DNA of 64,000 bases from Serratia quinivorans. GTDB taxonomy: Bacteria > Pseudomonadota > Gammaproteobacteria > Enterobacterales > Enterobacteriaceae. The stretch lies in NCBI RefSeq assembly GCF_946227985.1, contig NZ_CAMKGL010000014.1, positions 62,001-126,000 of the forward strand, in the 5' to 3' direction. A model generated the notes under the pieces. The model was not told where the DNA came from. It searched no databases and saw nothing but the letters and a program-made list of their open reading frames with translations. Shown piece by piece: positions 58,010 to 64,000 of the stretch. Position numbers and translations under genes: made by a program. Every line of letters starts with the position of its first letter. Positions within the stretch are counted from its first letter, which is position 1.

Positions 58010-59779
58010 TCAGGACTGCTGTTCGTCGTTATATTGGTTTTGCCACATCGCGGCATAGCGACCATTGGCTGCCAGCAAGGCTTCATGTCGCCCGCGCTCA
58101 ACAATTTCACCGGCCTCGAGCACGATAATTTCATCGGCATCCACTACCGTCGATAAACGGTGCGCAATCACCAGCGTGGTGTGGTCACGGCTCACTTCAC
58201 GCAAATGCGACTGGATTTCGCGTTCGGTCTGGGTATCCAGTGCGCTGGTCGCCTCGTCAAACACCAAAATCGCCGGGTTTTTCAGGATGGTTCGAGCAAT
58301 CGCCACCCGTTGCTTTTCACCGCCGGACAACTTAAGCCCACGTTCCCCCACCCGGGTTTGATAGCCGTCGGGCAGGCTGACGATAAACTCATGTATATGC
58401 GCCAACCTGGCGGCCCGCTCGATCTCTTCCTGGCTCGAGCCGGTTTTTCCGTAGCCAATGTTGTAGCCCAGCGTATCGTTAAACAACACGGTGTCTTGCG
58501 GCACGATGCCGATCGCCGCGCGCAGGCTGGCCTGTTTCAGGCTGCGGATATCCTGGCCGTCAATCGAGACCGAGCCACCGCTCACGTCATAGAAACGAAA
58601 CAGCAACCGGGACAGCGTGGACTTGCCCGCCCCCGAGGCACCGACCACCGCGACCGTGTTACCGGCCGGAATAGTGAAGCTGACGTTTTTCAGGATCGGC
58701 CGACGCGCATCATAGCCAAAGCTGACCGAGTCGAAACTCACCTCGCCAGCAGTCAGGTGCAGCGCCTTCGCATCCGGCCTATCGACGATCTCCTGCTCTT
58801 CCTGCAACAAATCGAACATGTTTTCCATATCGATCAATGCCTGCCTGACTTCGGCATAAATAAAGCCGAAGAAATTCAGCGGCTGATAGAGTTGCAGCAG
58901 GTAAGCATTTACCAAAACAAAGTCACCAATCGTCATGCGCCCTTGCACAATGCCCTGCGCCGCCATCGCCATCATCACGATCAGGCCGATGGAAATAATG
59001 GCAGTTTGCCCAAGGTTCAGGGCGGTAAAGCTGAACTGGTTTTTGATGGCGGCATATTCATACAACCGGCGCGACATATTGAAACGCTCGGCCTCGAAGT
59101 CTTCGTTACCGAAGTATTTTACCGTCTCATAATTGAGCAGGCTGTCGATAGATTTGGTATTGGCATCGGCATTCGCCTGATTAAGCTCGCGCCGAAAGCG
59201 ACTACGCCAACTGACCGCCATCACGGTAAACAGAATATAACAGCCAACCGTCAGCAAAATGGCCAGCGCAAACCAACCGTTTAACAGATGCCACATGATC
59301 ACCGCGACCAGGGTGATTTCGAACAGGATTGGGAAAATGGAAAACAGCAGCCGCGAAAGCACTGTCGCCACCGCCTGAGTACCGCGTTCGATCGATAACG
59401 ATAGCCCGCCGGTTTGTCGCTCCAGGTGAAAGCGCAGGCTCAGCGCGTGCAACTGTCTGAAAACCCGTAGCCCCAGTAATCGGGTCGCATTCTGGCTGAC
59501 ATGTACAAACATCACGTTGCGTAATTCTTCAAATAGCGCCCCGCCGATACGGGCGACGCCATAGGCCAAAATCAGTCCTATGGGGATGGCCAGCATTTTG
59601 GCGGTTTCGCCACTCAGGGCGTCGATCATCGCTTTGTACGCCAACGGCACCAGCGTGATACTGATCTTGGAAATCACCATGAAAGCAAAGGCGATAACCA
59701 GGTAATAACGTAGTTTGAGGTTATCTTTAGGCCAAAGATAAGGCAGCAGGAATTTCAGCAAACGGGAAGGAGCCATCAT
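58010..59779 (-). CDS. ATM1-type ABC exporter (permease-ATPase)
   Basis: 589 residues. Six-helix exporter domain (about 20-320) with the ATM1/HMT signature segments ETVKYFGNEDFEAERFN and LNFFGFIYAEVRQALIDMENMF. The ATPase domain has VGASGAGKSTLSRLLFRFYD, IGIVPQDTVLFNDTLGYNI, LSGGEKQRVAIART, ILVFDEATSALD and VIAHRLSTV. Bacterial members export glutathione-linked metals or sulfur compounds; the function is inferred from family only. Two adjacent ATG codons (59,779 and 59,776) are possible starts. It is convergent with the tautomerase gene. Confidence 0.9.
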   Translation of the reverse strand: MMAPSRLLKFLLPYLWPKDNLKLRYYLVIAFAFMVISKISITLVPLAYKAMIDALSGETAKMLAIPIGLILAYGVARIGGALFEELRNVMFVHVSQNATRLLGLRVFRQLHALSLRFHLERQTGGLSLSIERGTQAVATVLSRLLFSIFPILFEITLVAVIMWHLLNGWFALAILLTVGCYILFTVMAVSWRSRFRRELNQANADANTKSIDSLLNYETVKYFGNEDFEAERFNMSRRLYEYAAIKNQFSFTALNLGQTAIISIGLIVMMAMAAQGIVQGRMTIGDFVLVNAYLLQLYQPLNFFGFIYAEVRQALIDMENMFDLLQEEQEIVDRPDAKALHLTAGEVSFDSVSFGYDARRPILKNVSFTIPAGNTVAVVGASGAGKSTLSRLLFRFYDVSGGSVSIDGQDIRSLKQASLRAAIGIVPQDTVLFNDTLGYNIGYGKTGSSQEEIERAARLAHIHEFIVSLPDGYQTRVGERGLKLSGGEKQRVAIARTILKNPAILVFDEATSALDTQTEREIQSHLREVSRDHTTLVIAHRLSTVVDADEIIVLEAGEIVERGRHEALLAANGRYAAMWQNQYNDEQQS

Positions 59780-59987
59780 CGGATATCTATTATCTCGCTC
59801 AACATAGCGGCATCGGTTTTATCTCTATTCTGGCACGTATGCCATGAAAAACCTTACCTAATCCACCGGGACGGCTCTTTTTGGTACGCGAAGAAATACA
59901 CCGCAGCCATGCATCATCCTCAGGCAGCGTGTTCCACTATACTCATTGATGGACAGTACAGGACATTCACAATAAGGGAGTTACATC

Positions 59988-60557
59988 ATGCTTAACATGA
60001 ATCATCTTCATTCGCTGAACATCGACGAGCAGAGTTTAAAGAAACAACGCACCCCGCTGTTAATCATCTCGCTACTGTTGTTACTGGGCGGCATTTTCTG
60101 CCTGTTCCGTCCCTTTGCCTCCGGTGCGGCTATCAGTATGGTCGTGGGGATTTTCTTGTTACTGAGCGGATTCGGTCTGATTTTCGCCATGGTCGCCAAC
60201 CGGCTGCAAAATACCTGGCCGATGATCGGCGGCATTCTGCTCGGGGTAGCTTACCTTATCATCGGCTACGTCTTTATCACCAATCCGGCAGTGGGCATTT
60301 TCGCCATGTCGGTTTATCTCGCCGCCTTGTTTGCGCTGGGCGGAATTGTGCGGCTGATTGCCGGTTATAAGCTGCGTGAAGTTAAAGGCAGTTGGTTGCA
60401 ACTGGTGATTGGCATTTTGGATCTGGCAATTGCCTGGCTGCTGCTTAGCGCCGATCCCGTGACGTCGGTGGTATTGGTAACCACCATCGTCGGCATTGAA
60501 ATGCTGTTCAGCTCTTTCAGCCTGTTCCAGGTTGCCCGGTTACTGAAACGGGCGTGA
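59988..60557 (+). CDS. hdeD: HdeD-family membrane protein
   Basis: 189 residues (E. coli HdeD 190) with six hydrophobic segments and family blocks WPMIGGILLGVAYLIIGYVFITNP, GSWLQLVIGILDLAIAWLLLSADP and TTIVGIEMLFSSFSLF. E. coli HdeD sits in the acid-fitness island and helps acid resistance at high cell density. Here there is no hdeAB or gad gene beside it; it lies alone upstream of cbpA. GGGAG Shine-Dalgarno before the ATG at 59,988. Confidence 0.9.
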   Translation: MLNMNHLHSLNIDEQSLKKQRTPLLIISLLLLLGGIFCLFRPFASGAAISMVVGIFLLLSGFGLIFAMVANRLQNTWPMIGGILLGVAYLIIGYVFITNPAVGIFAMSVYLAALFALGGIVRLIAGYKLREVKGSWLQLVIGILDLAIAWLLLSADPVTSVVLVTTIVGIEMLFSSFSLFQVARLLKRA

Positions 60558-60564
60558 TCCCGCT

Positions 60565-60589
60565 GCGGAGCCGCCCGGCTCCGCTTTTT
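60565..60589 (+). terminator. Rho-independent terminator of hdeD
   Basis: Perfect 8-bp stem (GCGGAGCC and GGCTCCGC, GCCC loop) followed by five T residues, 8 nt after the stop. Confidence 0.9.
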
Positions 60590-60712
60590 GGTTGCCAAAC
60601 CGTCTAATGACATCGGTACATCAACGACAAACGGCCCGACTAAGAGTAAATTTTCACCCAATACAGGTTCAACTATCCCCCTGACGAAAGATTGAAGTGA
60701 GATGATAACGCT

Positions 60713-61642
60713 ATGGAATTCAAGGACTACTACGCCATTTTAGGGGTTAAGCCGGCGGACGATCTCAAGGCAATCAAAACTGCCTATCGCCGACTGGCGC
60801 GAAAGTATCACCCCGACGTCAGCACCGAATCGAATGCCGAGGAACAGTTCAAACTGGTCGCCGAAGCCTATGAAGTGCTGAAAGACGACGAACGCCGCGC
60901 CGAATATGATCAACTGCGGGAGCACCGTAACGATCCCAATTTTGGCCGCCAGACTCAGCATGGCAGTGCCCATAACGCCGAAGATTTTTCCGACATTTTC
61001 TCCTCCATGTTCGGCGAACATGCCCGTGCTCAGCAGCATCGTCAACGACGTCAGGGCATGCGCGGCCAGGATGTTGAAATGGAAGTGGCTATCTTCCTGG
61101 AAGAAACCCAGGCCGAGCAAACCCGTACCATTCGCTATAGCCTGCCGGTGTATAACGCTTTCGGCATGGTGGAACAGGAAATCCCTAAAACCCTAAATGT
61201 GAAAATCCCCGCCGGCGTTGGCGATGGCGAACGCATTCGTCTGAAGGGCCAGGGCGGACCAGGAACTGACGGTGGCGCCAGCGGCGATCTCTATCTGATC
61301 ATCCGTATTGCTCCGCACCCATTATTCGACATCGTCGGTCACAATCTGGAAATCGTGCTGCCAGTCGCCCCCTGGGAAGCAGCGCTCGGCGCCAAAGTAC
61401 CGGTACCCACTCTGAAAGACAGTATCCTGTTGACCATTCCCGCCGGAAGCCAAACCGGGCAGCGCTTGCGCATCAAGGGAAAAGGCCTGGTCGGCAAAAA
61501 AGAAACCGGGGATTTGTATGCCGTGATCAAGGTCATGATGCCACCGAAGCCGGACGAAAAAAGCGCCGCGCTGTGGCAACAGTTGGCAGAAGCCCAGCAG
61601 AGCTTCGATCCGCGCAAAGAGTGGAGTAAGCAAAATGGCTAA
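60713..61642 (+). CDS. cbpA: Curved DNA-binding protein CbpA (DnaJ-like co-chaperone)
   Basis: 309 residues. N-terminal J domain with HPD at residues 33-35 (ARKYHPDVS), then a G/F-like linker including the [11 protein letters not shown] segment. Two C-terminal substrate-binding domains follow ([49 protein letters not shown]). There is no zinc-finger domain, as in E. coli CbpA. It stimulates DnaK and binds curved DNA in stationary phase. Overlaps cbpM by 8 nt, forming a cbpAM operon. Confidence 0.97.
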   Translation: MEFKDYYAILGVKPADDLKAIKTAYRRLARKYHPDVSTESNAEEQFKLVAEAYEVLKDDERRAEYDQLREHRNDPNFGRQTQHGSAHNAEDFSDIFSSMFGEHARAQQHRQRRQGMRGQDVEMEVAIFLEETQAEQTRTIRYSLPVYNAFGMVEQEIPKTLNVKIPAGVGDGERIRLKGQGGPGTDGGASGDLYLIIRIAPHPLFDIVGHNLEIVLPVAPWEAALGAKVPVPTLKDSILLTIPAGSQTGQRLRIKGKGLVGKKETGDLYAVIKVMMPPKPDEKSAALWQQLAEAQQSFDPRKEWSKQNG

Positions 61643-61940
61643 CGTAACAGTAACTTTCACCATTACCGAGTTTTGCCTGCATACCGGCGTTTCACAGGAC
61701 GAGCTAACGGAAATCGTCGGGCTGGGTGTGATTCAACCGCGCGATCCCGAGACTGAAGAGTGGATCTTTGACGATCGTGCCTTAATCACCTTCCATCGTG
61801 CAGAGCAGCTGCACCGCGAGCTGGCTCTGGATTGGCCCGGTATTGCGGTAACGCTGACGCTGCTGGAAGAGATTGAGCATTTGCGTAAAGAAAACAACCA
61901 ATTGCATCAACGGCTGGCCCGCTTCATCGGCAAACCCTGA
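61635..61940 (+). CDS. cbpM: Chaperone modulator CbpM
   Basis: 101-residue protein that binds the CbpA J domain and inhibits both its co-chaperone and DNA-binding activities. MerR-like fold with [30 protein letters not shown] (winged HTH-like) and a C-terminal coiled-coil-like helix [21 protein letters not shown]. Translationally coupled to cbpA by overlap. Confidence 0.96.
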   Translation: MANVTVTFTITEFCLHTGVSQDELTEIVGLGVIQPRDPETEEWIFDDRALITFHRAEQLHRELALDWPGIAVTLTLLEEIEHLRKENNQLHQRLARFIGKP

Positions 61941-61952
61941 TGGCTCAAAACC

Positions 61953-61976
61953 AGCCCGTTGCTTCGGCGACGGGCT
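61953..61976 (+). terminator. Hairpin after cbpM
   Basis: AGCCCGT pairs with ACGGGCT, with an inner GC/GC pair and a TTCG tetraloop, 13 nt after the cbpM stop. No T tract follows, so termination may be factor-assisted. Confidence 0.5.
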
Positions 61977-62153
61977 ATGTCAGGCACTGCCTTTATCTAT
62001 TGTCACAGCTATAATTTTGTTTTCCTTAATTAATAAAAAATAAGTTTTACCCTGCCCTGACCGAACAAATTTTGAGCATAATAAATTCCCCTGAGGCTCC
62101 AGATTCTGGGCTAAAAATAAGCGTTCAATGATGCTTAGTCGATGATTATTATG

Positions 62154-62231
62154 AATACTGTTAATAAAGACATGTCATTAAAAACATGTTATTAAAAACA
62201 GTATTGACACCCCTTAAAAAACCAGTAGATT
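62154..62231 (+). promoter_or_regulatory. Dyad-symmetric promoter of an unassigned transcription unit
   Basis: TTGACA at 62,204-62,209 and TAGATT at 62,226-62,231, 16 bp apart, form a good sigma-70 promoter. Overlapping its -35 is a 52-bp dyad centred between 62,179 and 62,180. Outer 9-bp arms AATACTGTT (62,154) and AACAGTATT (62,197) are perfect, inner ACATG (62,170) and CATGT (62,185) also match, and both pairs share one centre. This fits a dimeric regulator. The 213 bp between cbpM and the dyad show no gene. Confidence 0.6.
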
Positions 62232-62237
62232 AGTAAT

Positions 62238-62763
62238 CATCAACGGCGTAATAATAGCTTGTTGATAATAGTAAAAGTATTAAAGGTTAGTTATTACAGT
62301 TATTTTTGCGATAAAGGCCACGAAGTGTTTTTTGTATGGGCATCAGTATCGAGATAAGCAACATTCTCTATTGATGACGCTTTCAGGCCATGTAGTCAGT
62401 ACCTACAATCGCAGGGTGTGTACCAAAACGCGATGATGTAAGGCTATGTTCTAATTGTTTTTTGTTTGCGATTCTTCAGTTTTGTGCAACAGATCGCAAT
62501 AGAGGTGAGGCCACGCATCAAAGAGTCTATATCGCGAGGGGAGATGTACCTGGTTAAGCCATCAATCTTTGAATATCTATTAAGATTGATGATAAACGTA
62601 AACTGGTAAATATAGGGGAGGTTTTAGTTCGCCTAATATTATCTGTGATAAACATGTACATTTAATGGTATTACCTTAGCAGTAAGAAATCAGTAAGTTC
62701 ATTAATGTTAAATTTGAAGTTGATAGTACCTTAAAAGCCCTGGCAACCATTGTCAGGGCTTTT
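62238..62763 (+). ncRNA. Candidate non-coding or small-protein transcript
   Basis: From the predicted start near 62,238 to the terminator at 62,733-62,763 is about 525 nt, AT-rich, with no ORF longer than about 21 codons on the plus strand that I could find. The best small frame is 62,544-62,609 (MYLVKPSIFEYLLRLMINVN plus Trp, then stop), preceded by GAGGGGAG. It could be a leader or small peptide, a regulatory RNA, or a relic of a decayed gene. I recognise no known sRNA in it. Confidence 0.4.
62733..62763 (+). terminator. Strong terminator of the unassigned unit
   Basis: Perfect 10-bp stem (AAAAGCCCTG and CAGGGCTTTT, 11-nt loop) whose descending arm ends in a T run; symmetric, so it could work on both strands. 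There is no annotated gene directly upstream, which is what points to the preceding transcript. Confidence 0.85.
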
Positions 62764-62887
62764 ATCTTTTATGCATCAGCCACATGACGATGAAAAGATG
62801 TCTGCTACACAACCTGAGCCCTGTCATCATTCTTCAGGCGCTGCCAAGGCAATATTGGCCTGCCAATGACATTAAAAAAATTAATCC

Positions 62888-63100
62888 TTGCTTAATAAAT
62901 CAAACCAAGCCTACTATGGCGGCATCGGTTTGGAACACAGACCTTATGAAAGCAGTTTTAGTAAAGCAGTTCTCAGTTCAAGCGTTATCTCTAGATACCC
63001 TTCTTCATGAGCCTCCTCCTAAGTGCCCCATAAGTAAAAATCTGCAAAACAGGCCATGTTCGCCACGTTGAGTGGCTCAAAAAATGAAAAGGATATATCT
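62888..63100 (+). promoter_or_regulatory. Promoter and long cold-shock 5' leader of the csp gene
   Basis: TTGCTT (62,888-62,893) and TACTAT (62,912-62,917) form a promoter with an 18-bp spacer. The leader of about 175 nt from about 62,924 resembles the E. coli cspA 5' UTR in order: a cold-box-like cggtttggaacacagacc near 62,926, then AAGCAGT, TTCAAGCGTTATC, GATACCC, AATCTGCAAAACA and GGCCATgttCGCC before the ATG. In cspA this leader refolds with temperature and controls stability and translation. The open frame at 62,784-63,071 lies inside this region and is not treated as a gene. Confidence 0.75.
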
Positions 63101-63313
63101 ATGTCTAACAAAATGACTGGTTTAGTAAAATGGTTTAATGCTGACAAAGGCTTCGGCTTTATCACTCCACAAGACGGCAGCAAAGATGTCTTCGTACATT
63201 TCTCCGCCATCCAGAGCAGCGATTTTAAAACCTTGGATGAAGGCCAGAAAGTCGAGTTCTCAATTGAGAACGGCGCTAAAGGCCCATCTGCTGTTAATGT
63301 TATCGCGCTTTAA
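63101..63313 (+). CDS. Cold-shock protein, CspA family (CspB/CspG-like)
   Basis: 70-residue OB-fold RNA chaperone that binds single-stranded RNA. RNP1 is KGFGFI and RNP2 is [22 protein letters not shown] is the start shared by CspB and CspG of E. coli. Start at 63,101 has AAGGA upstream; an in-frame ATG at 63,056 would add residues absent from the family. The long leader suggests cold induction rather than the constitutive CspC/CspE mode. Ends at a strong terminator. Confidence 0.95.
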   Translation: MSNKMTGLVKWFNADKGFGFITPQDGSKDVFVHFSAIQSSDFKTLDEGQKVEFSIENGAKGPSAVNVIAL

Positions 63314-63383
63314 TCGCCGATAATCTCACTAAGACTTACGATAGCGATGAAGGCAGCAGCCTGAGCAGTTAAGCATTAGTGAT

Positions 63384-63411
63384 AAAAAAACCCGCTTTGA
63401 GCGGGTTTTTT
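63384..63411 (+). terminator. Rho-independent terminator of the csp gene
   Basis: CCCGCT-TTG-AGCGGG stem flanked by A7 and T6 tracts, about 75 nt after the stop. It can act on both strands, so also for convergent dcuB. Confidence 0.9.
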
Positions 63412-63479
63412 GCATTTCACACCTAAGAAAAAGAGTGACTCATCAACAAACAGCATTATCCAGCGTTGCCCCCCCCCCG

Positions 63480-64000
63480 TTACAAGAAGCCATATGCCGC
63501 AGCCAGCACCCAACCCATCACGCAAGATACGGACACCCCGATCAACCCCACCATGATGAAACTGTGGTTGATGACGAACCGTCCGATGTTGGTTGTCCCG
63601 GAGCGATCGAACTGAATGGCCGCCAGATCGCTTGGATAGGTGGGTAATATATAGTAGCCATAGCAGGCGGGGGCAGAAGCGACGATATAGGCCGGATCAA
63701 CACCGATAGCCAATGCGACAGGGACAATGGCGGCAAGTGCAGCGGCCTGGGAGTTAACAAACTTGGAAACCAGCAGCAAAATGATAGCGTAGGCCCAGGG
63801 ATACTCTTTCACCAGGGTTCCCAGAACGGACTTTATCTCTTCCAGATGCGCGCCAAACATGGTTTCGGCCATCCAGGCAATACCGTAAACCGCCACTATG
63901 GCAATCATGCCGGAACGGAAAACTTCGTTTTTAGAGATATTGGCCGGATTCGTTTTGGTCGCGATAATAATTACCGCCCCCGCACACAGCATAAACATCT
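63480..64000 (-). CDS. dcuB: Anaerobic C4-dicarboxylate transporter DcuB (C-terminal part)
   Basis: Partial gene; the N-terminal part lies beyond the window end. The visible 172 or so residues contain four to five membrane helices. Blocks nearly identical to E. coli DcuB are [79 protein letters not shown] and INHSFI. DcuB exchanges fumarate for succinate during anaerobic fumarate respiration. A run of ten C residues (63,469-63,478) sits next to the stop codon, outside the coding region. Confidence 0.9.
   Translation of the reverse strand, partial: MFMLCAGAVIIIATKTNPANISKNEVFRSGMIAIVAVYGIAWMAETMFGAHLEEIKSVLGTLVKEYPWAYAIILLLVSKFVNSQAAALAAIVPVALAIGVDPAYIVASAPACYGYYILPTYPSDLAAIQFDRSGTTNIGRFVINHSFIMVGLIGVSVSCVMGWVLAAAYGFL

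Noticed and set aside
61941-62153. Possible small gene between cbpM and the dyad promoter
   Set aside because: Only short frames without Shine-Dalgarno were seen; the stretch is AT-rich spacer after the cbpM hairpin.
62784-63071. Open frame of 95 codons upstream of the cold-shock gene
   Set aside because: It lies in the csp promoter and leader, has no family features, and its sequence is explained by the cspA-like 5' UTR landmarks.

Overview
The window looks like a chromosomal segment of an enterobacterium of the Serratia/Yersinia group, most likely Serratia. Gene order follows the Escherichia coli block metZWV-amiC-argA-recD-recB-ptrA-recC-ppdC-ygdB-ppdB-ppdA-thyA-lgt-ptsP-rppH-mutH-ygdQ-ygdR-tas-lplT-aas-omrAB-galR-lysA-lysR. 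The proteins are clearly diverged from E. coli, and accessory genes are inserted at several points. The genus is inferred from remembered protein similarity and GC-rich codon use; no search was run. I see no prophage, insertion sequence, CRISPR array or rRNA. Region 1 (1-25,900) is conserved core: three initiator tRNA genes, a Tat-exported amidase, arginine biosynthesis under two ARG boxes, the RecBCD/protease III cluster, a pseudopilin-like cluster, lgt-thyA, the nitrogen PTS enzyme I, RppH and MutH. The rppH-mutH gap carries a cluster of DnaA boxes at the place where E. coli has DARS2, a DnaA-reactivating locus. Region 2 (25,900-38,300) keeps lplT-aas, the twin sRNAs OmrA and OmrB, galR, lysA and lysR. 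Insertions here are a BisC-like molybdoenzyme, a GNAT acetyltransferase, an orphan LacI-type regulator and a type II toxin-antitoxin pair with a dyad operator. Region 3 (38,300-60,000) is accessory and metabolic: several LysR regulators next to small target genes (a metallo-beta-lactamase-fold protein with a degenerate metal motif, lldD, a tautomerase), an SbmA/YddA-like ABC transporter, and a shortened aga operon (agaR-kbaZ-agaVWEF). It also holds a CynX-like exporter, two very small genes of the ymiA/yciX type, and yojI behind a Fur-box-like sequence. Region 4 (60,000-64,000) holds hdeD, cbpA-cbpM, a cspA-family gene with a long cold-shock 5' leader, and the end of dcuB. Between cbpM and the cold-shock gene is an apparently independent transcription unit: a dyad-symmetric promoter, about 500 nt with no long ORF, and a strong terminator. 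It is the best candidate here for something undescribed. A family of palindromic repeats (two copies of about 127 bp and one 48-bp miniature) is scattered through the window. One copy lies in the lysA-lysR intergenic region, probably inside the lysA 5' leader.
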